A stretch of DNA of 64,000 bases from Pedobacter sp. WC2423 (GTDB lineage Bacteria; Bacteroidota; Bacteroidia; Sphingobacteriales; Sphingobacteriaceae): contig NZ_CP162005.1 of NCBI RefSeq assembly GCF_040822065.1, forward strand, positions 4,402,001 to 4,466,000, given 5' to 3'. Made by a program: the position numbers and the translations under genes. This document shows, in pieces, positions 26,953-35,891 of the stretch. How positions within the stretch are numbered: the first letter of the stretch is position 1; the number at the start of each line of letters is the position of its first letter. The notes under the pieces were generated by a model. The model was given only the letters and a program-made list of their open reading frames with translations. It made no database searches and had not been told where the DNA came from.

Positions 26953-29904
26953 TTAGTAATTGTTTTTGTAGAAATCTAAATATTTAGTTACCAGCTCCTT
27001 GCTCCGGAGCTTTTCGAAGTTCTCCTTACTGATGATGAAACTGCTGTACATGCCAGCAGGGACTTTCATGATCTGTTTTAATTGAGGAGTTATTCCGTCA
27101 GCGTAACTTTTTGCTTCTGCAAAACTAAGAAAGTTCCCAACATATATCAGTTGGTCATTGTCAAATTCTGTTAATTGATGTTTCAAACCTGCTCCCGGGA
27201 AGCTGCCACGGTTAAATTGACCGATTCCAAATCGTGAAGAGCTTAAAGTCAGACTGGCATCTGCCACATCAACCACAAAATAGTAGACTTTCGATATTGC
27301 TGTACTGAATGTTTTGTCTTTAATAACCGCAGCTACAACAGGCACAGGCTGGATAACTGGTGGAACATCGGTTTTAACAACAGGGGTCTCAGTGGTAACA
27401 GGAGTTGTTACAGCAACCTGTGGTTGGGTAACCGGAACATCTTTAGTGGTTACTGGTGGAACAACCGGAATCTGTTTCGTAACGGCTGAAGTTTCTTTCA
27501 CCACAGCTGGCACAACAACAGGTGGTTTAGCAGCCGCATTAGCGTTTTCTTTTACAGGTTGTGCAATTGGCTGAAGATCAGTCTGCGTAACCTGTTGAGC
27601 TGTTTTTTCGGCTACGGTAGTAAAGAAACGAGGTTCAGCCGGATCAAAGTCTGGTAAAGCAACTCTTCTGTTACGGAACTCGCCCTGATGGGCAGCGATA
27701 TAAGTAAGGTGCTCTTTAACCAGCGGGACGATTAATTTATCATTGGGATAAGCATTCGTAATGGCTTTAAAGGCTGCTGTCAAACTATCAATCTGCTGCG
27801 TTCTTCCAATGGCTATCGCTCTCAGGTAACTTAACTGAGGATTGATTGAACCGGCCGGATATTGCTGAATCGTAGTATTTATCTCAGTAATCACCGATGG
27901 AAATGCTTTTCCTTCGTACAATTCAAATACCTGGTTGTATCTTTTAATTCCTGCGGCTTCCAGATCAGACTGTTTCATAGAATAATCCGGGTCAAGGATA
28001 GTTTTTGCATAAACACTTCCTGGAAACTTGTCCAGTACCAATGCTTTATACCTGGCAGCATTCGCAGGATCCGTTTTTTGATAACACAGGTATAAACTAT
28101 AATAAACAGAACCCAGGTGACTGTTATCAGGAAATCTGCTTAATATCAATTGATATATCCGGATAGCCTCAGGCTGATCATCCAGCTCCTGCTGATAGAA
28201 GCTCGCGATTTCATAATACGCGTCAATGATTTTTTCATTCGAGACTTTCACCGCTTCAGTAGTCAGGGGAACGGCAGCCATGTATTTTTTACCTGTCGTA
28301 TCTTTATCGGCAATCGTTTTCTCCATCCCGATTTTGTCTGCCGGATAGCCATCATTCTCTATTTTAGCAATACTTTCGGAAGTGGCTTGTGAAGATGATT
28401 TAATACTCTGTCTCCAGTTATCTTCTTGTTTTCTGTTGCCCCATTTAGTCAGAAAATCTGTATAACCTCTGCTTAAAGCTGCCGGGTTACTGAAGTAAAA
28501 GGAACTTGTTGCAGGTGCACCCGTATTGTTACGCCGTGTTGCATCCGGAAAAAGATTATTTCTGAAAGTTCCGTTATTTGTAGCCGCAGCTACTACTTTA
28601 AGTTGCGTTAGTTTTTTGATCCTGGCAATACGCTCCGTCTCAGGAAGCCTGGCGAGCATTTGCAAAGTGTCCTGGTAAGCAATAACATCGTATCTGCCGG
28701 TTATATATTCCAGGTTCTGGCTCTTTTTTACGATTTGTGCATATCCGGGATAGTTTTTAGGCAATACGGTTACCGTACTATCATAATAGGCTTTTGCTTT
28801 CAGAAAATCTTTGTGTTTATTGAAATTCAGATCAGCCATCCTCAAATAAGATAACCCTTTCTGATAATTGTTCCTGGTACTGTTCCGGATAGATAACTTA
28901 TAAAACTTTTCTGCTTCAGTGATATTATTTTCTTCGGCATAGTCTTCTGCAATCTGATAATAAATCTGATCATGATAGTCCAGGTTCTTATCATCTTTGA
29001 GTAAAGTCAGCAATTCTTTCTTCCGGTTCAGGTGTTCTCCGTTAAGGATACCCGTAACTTTGATCCTGTTCAGATTCGCATTGAAGTATAACTCAAATCC
29101 AGCGTTACTTTTTTGTACTTTAGTGTAAAGCGCTAAAGCTTCTTTGTACTTTTTTTGACGTTCATACAACTGCGCAAGGATATAAGTCCAGCGGATGCGG
29201 TTACGGTGCAGCTGACTTTCTTTGACTGCTTTTTCCAGAATCGGGATCGCATCATTGTATCTGTTCTGATGAATATAAGATTGTGCAATGGTTGCGTAAG
29301 GCTCAGCTCTTTTCTTCTTCACCAGTTCCAGGTTATCATAAACGGTGTCAAGAATAATTGCGGCATCTTCCATATTATTGAGCTGCATTAAACTTCTCGC
29401 TTTCCAGTTTTGTGCCGTAATCAGCACATTCATATCTTTAGTATAGGTTTTGGCGGTATAATCGAAGTATTCTTCAGCAACGAAATAATTGGTTTTAAGA
29501 TAATAGGCTTTACCCAAAAGCAGGTAAGCATTGTCTATATAATTACTGAAAGCTTTATCAGCAATAATGGCTCTTGATTTTTTGATGATGGCATCCAGCG
29601 CTCTGTCATTGGCTGGTGCATGAAGGACGCTTTCTGAACTGAATTTTTCGGGGTCAGTATAGACCGGTAAAACGTCACTGTAGTTGTCTATGTAGTTGTT
29701 ATACGATTCTTCTTCGTAATTATTGAGCATAACATTCGCGTTATAAATATAGTTATAACGTGCAGTTAAATTTTGCATAGCCCTGCTTGTTGCCGTATCT
29801 TTAGGCGTACTACAAGCCACTAATAAAGAGCTTCCCAGGTAAAATAATAACAATTTCAAACTGGAGCGTCGGAGATTCTTCAAGTAAGTAGTTTGAGTCA
29901 ACAT
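26953..29904 (-). CDS. T9SS-associated TPR lipoprotein, PorW/SprE-like
   Basis: 983 residues. A lipoprotein signal ends in LLVACSTPK (Cys31), followed by the family opening TARYNYIYNANVMLNNYEE. A long array of tetratricopeptide repeats runs to about residue 760. A low-complexity Pro/Val/Thr/Lys segment (about 765-880) links to a C-terminal domain of about 100 residues resembling a sporulation-related-repeat fold. It matches PorW/SprE, the lipoprotein required for type IX secretion in Porphyromonas and Flavobacterium, which connects the ring to the outer-membrane translocon. It sits 4 kb from gldKLMN, which supports this. It is the first gene of a block with the penicillin-binding protein and uvrC. 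Confidence 0.88.
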   Translation of the reverse strand: MLTQTTYLKNLRRSSLKLLLFYLGSSLLVACSTPKDTATSRAMQNLTARYNYIYNANVMLNNYEEESYNNYIDNYSDVLPVYTDPEKFSSESVLHAPANDRALDAIIKKSRAIIADKAFSNYIDNAYLLLGKAYYLKTNYFVAEEYFDYTAKTYTKDMNVLITAQNWKARSLMQLNNMEDAAIILDTVYDNLELVKKKRAEPYATIAQSYIHQNRYNDAIPILEKAVKESQLHRNRIRWTYILAQLYERQKKYKEALALYTKVQKSNAGFELYFNANLNRIKVTGILNGEHLNRKKELLTLLKDDKNLDYHDQIYYQIAEDYAEENNITEAEKFYKLSIRNSTRNNYQKGLSYLRMADLNFNKHKDFLKAKAYYDSTVTVLPKNYPGYAQIVKKSQNLEYITGRYDVIAYQDTLQMLARLPETERIARIKKLTQLKVVAAATNNGTFRNNLFPDATRRNNTGAPATSSFYFSNPAALSRGYTDFLTKWGNRKQEDNWRQSIKSSSQATSESIAKIENDGYPADKIGMEKTIADKDTTGKKYMAAVPLTTEAVKVSNEKIIDAYYEIASFYQQELDDQPEAIRIYQLILSRFPDNSHLGSVYYSLYLCYQKTDPANAARYKALVLDKFPGSVYAKTILDPDYSMKQSDLEAAGIKRYNQVFELYEGKAFPSVITEINTTIQQYPAGSINPQLSYLRAIAIGRTQQIDSLTAAFKAITNAYPNDKLIVPLVKEHLTYIAAHQGEFRNRRVALPDFDPAEPRFFTTVAEKTAQQVTQTDLQPIAQPVKENANAAAKPPVVVPAVVKETSAVTKQIPVVPPVTTKDVPVTQPQVAVTTPVTTETPVVKTDVPPVIQPVPVVAAVIKDKTFSTAISKVYYFVVDVADASLTLSSSRFGIGQFNRGSFPGAGLKHQLTEFDNDQLIYVGNFLSFAEAKSYADGITPQLKQIMKVPAGMYSSFIISKENFEKLRSKELVTKYLDFYKNNY

Positions 29905-29972
29905 TTAAAATAGACTAGAATGTATGCAAAAATATTTTATTCATCAATTATTTCTTTGCAAATTATTCATTT

Positions 29973-30005
29973 TTTATAACAGCCCGTTTAAGAAGCTGTT
30001 ATAAA
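29973..30005. repeat. Hairpin in the divergent porW/atp intergenic region
   Basis: TTTATAACAGC (29973-29983) and GCTGTTATAAA (29995-30005) form an 11-bp stem with an 11-base loop. It is 69 bases upstream of porW and 47 upstream of atpZ, with no coding sequence on either side, so it is a candidate operator or leader structure rather than a gene terminator. Confidence 0.55.
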
Positions 30006-30051
30006 TTTATTACCTCTATCTCTTTTTATAGCCGCTAAATACATTAACCTC

Positions 30052-30270
30052 ATGAATGACGAGCCAAAAGAAAAAAAATCAGCAAATTTTGTAAAGTATA
30101 CCGGGATGGGTTTCCAGATGCTGGCCACCATCGGCGTATTTGCTTTTGCAGGTTACAAAATTGACCAGTATAGAAATAATGCTCAAATGATTTATACAGC
30201 GCTGCTCGGCCTTTTAGGGGTGATCATTTCCTTATATCAGGTTATCAGACAACTGAATCGTAAGGACTAA
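30052..30270 (+). CDS. AtpZ/AtpI-like small membrane protein
   Basis: 72 residues. A charged N-terminus (MNDEPKEKKSANFVKY) precedes two transmembrane helices (about 20-36 and 44-64) with a short loop YKIDQYRNN. It matches AtpZ/AtpI-type proteins encoded at the head of ATP synthase operons, thought to help assemble the c ring or handle Mg2+. It begins the ATP synthase operon, about 107 bases before the subunit-I-like gene. Confidence 0.75.
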   Translation: MNDEPKEKKSANFVKYTGMGFQMLATIGVFAFAGYKIDQYRNNAQMIYTALLGLLGVIISLYQVIRQLNRKD

Positions 30271-30352
30271 AATCCATATTGTCTGTAAATTGCAGAAACT
30301 GTTTAAATGAACTAATAAATAATTTTATTATCTGAATTCAAACAGATTCTCA

Positions 30353-30360
30353 TACTTTTG
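30353..30360 (+). promoter_or_regulatory. -7-like element before the subunit-I-like gene
   Basis: TACTTTTG matches TAnnTTTG and lies 16 bases upstream of the TTG start at 30377. It is inside the ATP synthase operon and would be an internal promoter; no -33 TTG is seen at normal spacing. Confidence 0.4.
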
Positions 30361-30376
30361 TCAAAAATTAAGTATT

Positions 30377-30766
30377 TTGAGTGTTTTAAAGTTTACGTTG
30401 TACTATCTGATTTATTCGCTGCTGCTTGTCGGGGTCGCTTTTGCCTTGCCTGTATTATTTCCAACTGTTACGTTACTCGCTAAGAAGTTCTGGTTGCTGT
30501 TTGGTTTTATAGGCGGACTCACGTATATCGCTTATGTGATGGCTTATCTGGGGATAAAAATGGATCCGGAGACAGGTATTATGGCGATTATGGGTTCAAT
30601 TGTTTTGAAAATGATATTTTCTATGGCTTTTGTACTGATTTACAGCCTGAATACTAAAGAAAAGGGGTTGGTTTTCGCCCTCAACTTTTTTTCTTTATAT
30701 TTATTGTTCAGCTTCTTTGAAATATACTCGCTGTTATGTAACTTGCGCCACCAAAATAATAAGTAA
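30377..30766 (+). CDS. ATP synthase subunit I-like membrane protein
   Basis: 129 residues from a TTG codon at 30377; no ATG or GTG lies near, so TTG is taken as the start. Four transmembrane helices (about 7-28, 38-62, 68-88 and 94-115) span almost the whole protein. Size, topology and position between atpZ and atpB match the uncharacterised subunit-I class that assists c-ring assembly in other bacteria. No sequence motif proves it. It lies 14 bases before atpB. Confidence 0.65.
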   Translation: MSVLKFTLYYLIYSLLLVGVAFALPVLFPTVTLLAKKFWLLFGFIGGLTYIAYVMAYLGIKMDPETGIMAIMGSIVLKMIFSMAFVLIYSLNTKEKGLVFALNFFSLYLLFSFFEIYSLLCNLRHQNNK

Positions 30767-30780
30767 AAATCTGCCAGTAA

Positions 30781-31911
30781 ATGGATTGTAGCCACGTTTT
30801 TGATTTTAAAGTTAATAGGTTAACCCTTGTTTTTACGCTTTTTTTAGCGTTATTCTTTGTAACACCCCTGTTATATGCACAGGAAGACACATCGAAAGCA
30901 ACCGTAACCGCTCACGCCGAACCAGAGGCTGAGAAGAAGTTCAATTTAGGTAAGTTCGCCTTACACCACATTGCGGATTCGCATAGCTGGCATGTAATTG
31001 GAGATACTTTTATTGGCCTGCCTGTCATTTTGTATACACAAGGTGGATTGGTGATGTTTAATTCTAATGAGTTTCATGGAGATGATGAAGCGAAATTAGT
31101 AATCGAACGTGCCGGCCAGCGTTTTGTGAAATTGCACGAAAAGATTTACTATGCTTCTGAAACTGCAAACGCAGAAGGAGAATATGTAGAACTCGGTGCT
31201 GATCACCATGCAAAAAATGCACGGCCTCTTGATTTCTCAATCACTAAGAACGTATGTACTTTAATACTTTCGGTAGTTGTTATGCTTTTAGTATTTCTTA
31301 ATGTAGCCAGCGGTTACAAAAAGAGAGCAGGTAAATCTCCAAAAGGATTACAGTCCTGGGTTGAGCCACTTATCCTGTTTGTACGTGACGATATCGCAAG
31401 ACCAAACTTAGGACATAAGTATGAGCGTTTTATGCCATACCTGCTAACTGTGTTTTTCTTCATCTGGATCAACAACATGCTGGGGCTGGTTCCATTCCTT
31501 CCCGGAGGAGCCAACTTAACAGGAAATATTGCGGTTACTGCGGTATTGTCAGTAATCACTTTAATCATTGTGGTAACCAACGGTAATAAATATTACTGGA
31601 AGCACATCTTTACACCTGATGTACCATGGTGGTTATATATCGTATTGGTACCAGTTGAGATTATTGGTGTATTCACTAAACCTATTGCACTTGCCATACG
31701 TTTATTTGCAAACATCACCGCTGGTCACATTTTAATGTTATCACTGATTGGTTTGATCTTCGTATTCAACTCTGTTTATGTTTCGCTGGTATCGGTTCCA
31801 TTTGCATTGTTTATCGGAGCAATTGAATTGCTTGTTGCTTTTATACAAGCGTTTATTTTTACGATGTTATCTGCGTTATTCATTGGAATGGCGATAGAAG
31901 AACACCATTAA
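30781..31911 (+). CDS. atpB: ATP synthase F0 subunit a
   Basis: 376 residues, longer than in E. coli because of a leader-like N-terminus (TLVFTLFLALFFVTPLLYAQ) and about 120 extracytoplasmic residues before the first core helix, as is common in Bacteroidota. The helical core carries the essential Arg in ALAIRLFANITAGH (near residue 306), which lets protons pass between the two half channels. It is a membrane component of the F0 sector and lies 35 bases before atpE. Confidence 0.95.
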   Translation: MDCSHVFDFKVNRLTLVFTLFLALFFVTPLLYAQEDTSKATVTAHAEPEAEKKFNLGKFALHHIADSHSWHVIGDTFIGLPVILYTQGGLVMFNSNEFHGDDEAKLVIERAGQRFVKLHEKIYYASETANAEGEYVELGADHHAKNARPLDFSITKNVCTLILSVVVMLLVFLNVASGYKKRAGKSPKGLQSWVEPLILFVRDDIARPNLGHKYERFMPYLLTVFFFIWINNMLGLVPFLPGGANLTGNIAVTAVLSVITLIIVVTNGNKYYWKHIFTPDVPWWLYIVLVPVEIIGVFTKPIALAIRLFANITAGHILMLSLIGLIFVFNSVYVSLVSVPFALFIGAIELLVAFIQAFIFTMLSALFIGMAIEEHH

Positions 31912-31946
31912 TTAGAATTTTTTAACAACAATTAATATATATAATC

Positions 31947-32156
31947 ATGATTACAGGAAGTATTGCTGCAATTGGTGCTGGTTTAGCTGCTATTGGCGCT
32001 GGAGTAGGTATCGGAAAAATCGGTAGTTCAGCTATGGAAGGTATTGCTCGTCAACCAGAAGCAGCCTCTAAAATTCAAACTGCGATGTTAATCGCTGCTG
32101 CTTTCGTTGAAGCGGTTGCTCTTTTCGCAGTAGTTGTTGCATTAATTGCCAACTAA
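31947..32156 (+). CDS. atpE: ATP synthase F0 subunit c
   Basis: 69 residues forming two helices around the polar loop GIARQPEAASKIQ. Proton-binding Glu55 lies in the second helix (AAFVEAVALF), and the first helix has the Gly/Ala repeat GAGLAAIGAGVGIG that packs the rotor ring. Many copies assemble per enzyme, so this gene normally needs more translation than its neighbours. The stop is followed after 11 bases by a strong intercistronic hairpin. Confidence 0.96.
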   Translation: MITGSIAAIGAGLAAIGAGVGIGKIGSSAMEGIARQPEAASKIQTAMLIAAAFVEAVALFAVVVALIAN

Positions 32157-32167
32157 AAAAAATGGTC

Positions 32168-32198
32168 ATGTACTTTGCAGGATTGCTGCAAAGTACAT
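32168..32198 (+). promoter_or_regulatory. Intercistronic hairpin between atpE and atpF
   Basis: ATGTACTTTGCAG (32168-32180) and CTGCAAAGTACAT (32186-32198) form a perfect 13-bp stem with a 5-base loop. No T run follows, so it is not a usual terminator. It starts 12 bases past the atpE stop and may protect the atpE 3' end or partly stop transcription. Confidence 0.8.
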
Positions 32199-32238
32199 AC
32201 TATGATTTAAGAAATAAAGATTTAATATATATACTTAG

Positions 32239-32733
32239 ATGGAATTATTAGTACCGGAAATTGGTTTAGTTGTTTTTCAGACAATAGCATTTCTATTGTT
32301 GATGTTTGTTTTGGCCAAGTTTGCATGGAAACCTGTATTAGCGGCTATCAAAGAACGTGAGCATAATATTGATGAGGCTTTAAACAAAGCTGAATTAGCG
32401 AAACAGGAAATGGTACGCTTAGCTGCACAGAACGAGGAATTGATGAAAGAAGCCCGTGCAGAAAGAGACCTGATGCTGAAAGAAGCGAAAACGTTAAAAG
32501 ATTCAATCGTTAATGAAGCGAAACATTCAGCACAGGCTGAAGGCGCTAAATTAATTGAAAAAGCAAGAATTGAAATTGAAAATCAAAAGAAAGCTGCTTT
32601 AGCTGAATTGAAAGATCAGGTTTCAACATTATCAATTGATATTGCTGAACGCGTATTGCGCAATCAGTTAGCTGATAAAGCTAAGCAACAGGATTTCGTT
32701 GCTGATTTATTGAAAGATATTGAATTGAACTAA
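32239..32733 (+). CDS. atpF: ATP synthase F0 subunit b
   Basis: 164 residues. An N-terminal membrane helix (about 8-28, LVVFQTIAFLLLMFVLAKFAW) is followed by KPVLAAIKER and a long charged helix to the end. Two copies form the peripheral stalk that holds F1 against the rotor. It lies 82 bases after atpE, on the far side of the hairpin, and 25 bases before atpH. Confidence 0.95.
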   Translation: MELLVPEIGLVVFQTIAFLLLMFVLAKFAWKPVLAAIKEREHNIDEALNKAELAKQEMVRLAAQNEELMKEARAERDLMLKEAKTLKDSIVNEAKHSAQAEGAKLIEKARIEIENQKKAALAELKDQVSTLSIDIAERVLRNQLADKAKQQDFVADLLKDIELN

Positions 32734-32758
32734 TTCCTTGCCAACAAATTAAAATAAC

Positions 32759-33307
32759 ATGTCAGAAAATAAAGCAGCATCAAGATACGCCAAATCATTA
32801 ATTGATCTTTCTACAGAGCAAAATGCTTTGGAAGAGATGAAGAATGATATGGTTCTTATTGAGCAGGTTATTGATCAAAACAGTGAGCTAGAGGCTATTC
32901 TTCAGAATCCTGTGATTCCTCTGGATAAAAAATATGCTATTTTGGAAGGGATCTTCAGTAAGAGCGTTCACGCTATTACGATTTCTTATCTGAAATTGCT
33001 TGTCAGTAAAGGTCGTGCTGCTATTTTATTTGATACTACGAAAGCATTTGTCAGACAATATAACACGATTAAAGGTATTGTAACTGCCGAAGTATTATCA
33101 GCTATAGCATTGACTGATGCGAATAAAGCAGAGATTATCAGCGTTGTTAAAAGAGAGATTGGCGCAAATGAAGTTATCATCAAAGAAAAGATCAGCGATA
33201 AATTAATCGGTGGTTTCATTCTTAAAGTTGGCGACAAACAATTTGATGCCAGTATTGCTGGTAGTCTAAACAAATTAAAAAAGGAATTGGCCCACGGTGT
33301 GGTTTAG
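32759..33307 (+). CDS. atpH: ATP synthase F1 subunit delta
   Basis: 182 residues. It starts with the family motif ASRYAKSLIDL, has LQNPVIPLDKKYAIL in the middle and ends with the conserved DKLIGGFILKVGDKQFDASIAGSLNKLK segment. It sits at the top of F1 and connects the alpha subunits to the b stalk. It is placed between atpF and atpA as usual, with 44 bases before atpA. Confidence 0.95.
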   Translation: MSENKAASRYAKSLIDLSTEQNALEEMKNDMVLIEQVIDQNSELEAILQNPVIPLDKKYAILEGIFSKSVHAITISYLKLLVSKGRAAILFDTTKAFVRQYNTIKGIVTAEVLSAIALTDANKAEIISVVKREIGANEVIIKEKISDKLIGGFILKVGDKQFDASIAGSLNKLKKELAHGVV

Positions 33308-33351
33308 TCCGATAACAATATACAGAATTACAAAAGAAATAATATAAAATT

Positions 33352-34926
33352 ATGGTAGAGGTAAGACCAGACGAAGTATCGGCAATTATCAGGCAACAAT
33401 TGTCGGGCTTTAAATCAGAAGCCGAACTTGAAGAAGTTGGTACCGTATTACAAGTGGGTGATGGTATTGCCCGTGTTTATGGTTTGACTAAAGTTCAATC
33501 AGGTGAGCTAGTTGAATTTGAAACAGGCTTGCAGGGTATTGTTTTGAACCTTGAAGAAGATAATGTTGGTGTGGTTTTATTAGGCCCATCGAGCACGATC
33601 AAAGAAGGCGATACAATTAAACGTACTAAAAAAATTGCCTCTATTAAAGTTGGTGAAGGTATGTTAGGCCGTGTAGTGAATACATTAGGTGAACCTATCG
33701 ACGGTAAGGGACCAATCATTGGTCAGACTTACGAGATGCCAATCGAACGTAAAGCTCCTGGAGTAATCTACCGTCAGCCAGTTAATGAGCCTCTTCAAAC
33801 AGGTATCAAAGCTATTGACGCCATGATTCCTATTGGCCGTGGTCAGCGTGAGCTGGTTATTGGTGACCGTCAGACAGGTAAGAGTGCTGTTTGTATTGAT
33901 ACCATCATCAATCAAAAAGAATTTTATGAAGCAGGTAACCCTGTTTTATGTATATATGTTGCTTGTGGTCAGAAAGCAAGTACTGTAGCAAACGTTGTAC
34001 GTACGCTTGAAGAGAATGGTGCAATGGCTTATACAGTTGTTGTTTCTGCTTCAGCTGCTGATCCTGCTCCATTGCAGTTTTATGCTCCGTTTTCTGGTGC
34101 AGCAATTGGGGAGTACTTCCGTGATACAGGTCGTCCGGCACTGATCGTTTATGATGATTTATCTAAACAAGCAGTAGCTTACCGTGAGGTATCTTTATTA
34201 CTTCGTCGTCCACCGGGACGTGAGGCTTATCCTGGAGACGTGTTTTACCTGCACAGTCGTTTATTAGAACGTGCGGCTAAAATCAATTCTAACGATGAGA
34301 TCGCACAGGCGATGAATGATTTACCTGAATCTCTGAAAGGTATCGTTAAAGGTGGTGGTTCATTAACCGCTTTACCTATTATCGAAACTCAGGCTGGTGA
34401 CGTTTCTGCTTATATCCCAACTAACGTAATTTCGATTACTGACGGACAGATCTTCTTAGAATCTAACTTGTTTAATGCAGGAGTACGTCCGGCAATTAAC
34501 GTAGGTATCTCGGTATCACGTGTTGGTGGTAACGCACAAATTAAATCAATGAAAAAGGTAGCTGGTACTTTGAAATTAGACCAGGCTCAATACCGTGAAT
34601 TAGAGGCTTTCTCTAAATTCGGATCTGATTTAGATGCAGCAACAAAATCTGTACTGGATAAAGGTTCAAGAAACGTTGAGATATTAAAGCAAGGTCAGTT
34701 CTCTCCAATGACTGTTGAGAAACAAGTTGCGATCATTTATATTGGTACTAAAAACCTGATGCGTTCAGTTCCTGTAAATAAAATCAGAGCATTTGAAGCT
34801 GAATATTTACAACAATTGGAATTACGTCATCCACAAACATTGGCTGCTTTAAAAGCTGGTAAACTGGATGATGCAATTACATCTGTATTGGAAACTGTAG
34901 CTAAAGAATTAGCAGGTAAATACTAA
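33352..34926 (+). CDS. atpA: ATP synthase F1 subunit alpha
   Basis: 524 residues. The Walker A motif GDRQTGKSAV lies near residue 170, with the noncatalytic nucleotide site typical of alpha. AYREVSLLLRRPPGREAYPGD and the arginine-finger region (VGISVSRVGG) are present. Three copies alternate with beta in F1. The partner beta subunit (atpD) is not in this operon, and no atpC follows; both must be elsewhere. An intercistronic hairpin lies between atpA and atpG. Confidence 0.97.
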   Translation: MVEVRPDEVSAIIRQQLSGFKSEAELEEVGTVLQVGDGIARVYGLTKVQSGELVEFETGLQGIVLNLEEDNVGVVLLGPSSTIKEGDTIKRTKKIASIKVGEGMLGRVVNTLGEPIDGKGPIIGQTYEMPIERKAPGVIYRQPVNEPLQTGIKAIDAMIPIGRGQRELVIGDRQTGKSAVCIDTIINQKEFYEAGNPVLCIYVACGQKASTVANVVRTLEENGAMAYTVVVSASAADPAPLQFYAPFSGAAIGEYFRDTGRPALIVYDDLSKQAVAYREVSLLLRRPPGREAYPGDVFYLHSRLLERAAKINSNDEIAQAMNDLPESLKGIVKGGGSLTALPIIETQAGDVSAYIPTNVISITDGQIFLESNLFNAGVRPAINVGISVSRVGGNAQIKSMKKVAGTLKLDQAQYRELEAFSKFGSDLDAATKSVLDKGSRNVEILKQGQFSPMTVEKQVAIIYIGTKNLMRSVPVNKIRAFEAEYLQQLELRHPQTLAALKAGKLDDAITSVLETVAKELAGKY

Positions 34927-34937
34927 ATAAAATAAAA

Positions 34938-34964
34938 GAGCCTGTTTAATTTTTAAACAGGCTT
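34938..34964 (+). promoter_or_regulatory. Intercistronic hairpin between atpA and atpG
   Basis: The core stem GCCTGTTTAA (34940-34949) pairs perfectly with TTAAACAGGC (34953-34962) around a 3-base loop; one A-T and one G-T pair can extend it. It starts 11 bases past the atpA stop and is not followed by a T run. It mirrors the hairpin behind atpE. Confidence 0.75.
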
Positions 34965-34982
34965 AAAGAAGATTAAAAAAGA

Positions 34983-35864
34983 ATGGCTAATTTAAAAGAA
35001 GTAAGAATTCGTATATCATCAGTGCAGTCTACGCAGCAGATCACCAAAGCCATGAAAATGGTTTCGGCAGCTAAGCTGAAGCGTGCAACTAATGCTATTA
35101 TACAGTTACGTCCGTATGCTACGAAGCTAAAAGAGATCTTAGGGAATCTTTCTGCCAACCTGGAAGGATCTTCATCACCATATACTGAAGAACGCGAGCC
35201 TAATAAAGTATTAATCGTAGTGGTTTCTTCAAACCGTGGTTTAGCTGGTGCATTCAACATGAATGTAATTAAGGCAACTAACAACCTGATCGCTGAGAAA
35301 TACAGTGAGCAGTATAAAAATGGTAATGTAAGTATTTTAGCTATTGGTAAGAAGTCTCAGGATTTCTACGAAAAGAGAAACTACAACATTATTGGAAACA
35401 ACAACGAGGTTTATGCTGCATTAACGTTTGAAAACGTAACTAAAATTACTGATTCAATTATGGCCGGCTTTAAAAACGGTGATTATGATAAAGTAGAATT
35501 GGTTTATAACCGTTTCAAAAATGCTGCTGTACAGATTCTGACTACTGAACAGTTATTGCCTTTACCACAAAACGAAAAAGCAGAAGAAACTCATCAGCAC
35601 CAGGTAGATTATATTCTTGAGCCTTCAAAAGAGGAAATCGTTAAAGAATTAATTCCTAAGTCGATTAAGATTCAGTTATTTAAAGCGGTATTGGATTCTC
35701 ATGCTTCAGAACACGGAGCAAGGATGACTTCAATGGATAAAGCTACAGAAAACGCGGGTGACCTGTTAAAAGCCTTAAAGCTTTCATACAACCAGGCACG
35801 TCAGGCGGCAATTACCACAGAACTTACAGAGATTGTAAGTGGTGCTGCTGCATTGAACGGATAA
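34983..35864 (+). CDS. atpG: ATP synthase F1 subunit gamma
   Basis: 293 residues. It opens with MANLKEVRIRISSVQSTQQITKAMKMVSAAKL, the conserved N-terminal helix of the rotor shaft, and closes with the C-terminal helix motif YNQARQAAITTELTEIVSGAAAL. Together they form the coiled coil turning inside the alpha/beta hexamer. The central region is normal for the family. It is the last gene of the operon and is followed by a terminator. Confidence 0.97.
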   Translation: MANLKEVRIRISSVQSTQQITKAMKMVSAAKLKRATNAIIQLRPYATKLKEILGNLSANLEGSSSPYTEEREPNKVLIVVVSSNRGLAGAFNMNVIKATNNLIAEKYSEQYKNGNVSILAIGKKSQDFYEKRNYNIIGNNNEVYAALTFENVTKITDSIMAGFKNGDYDKVELVYNRFKNAAVQILTTEQLLPLPQNEKAEETHQHQVDYILEPSKEEIVKELIPKSIKIQLFKAVLDSHASEHGARMTSMDKATENAGDLLKALKLSYNQARQAAITTELTEIVSGAAALNG

Positions 35865-35891
35865 TACTCACGTTAAAAACTATAATAATAG

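Noticed and set aside
27314..27574. Plus-strand Thr/Val/Gly-rich open frame inside the porW gene
   Set aside because: It is the antisense of the porW low-complexity Pro/Val/Thr linker; such shadows are expected there.
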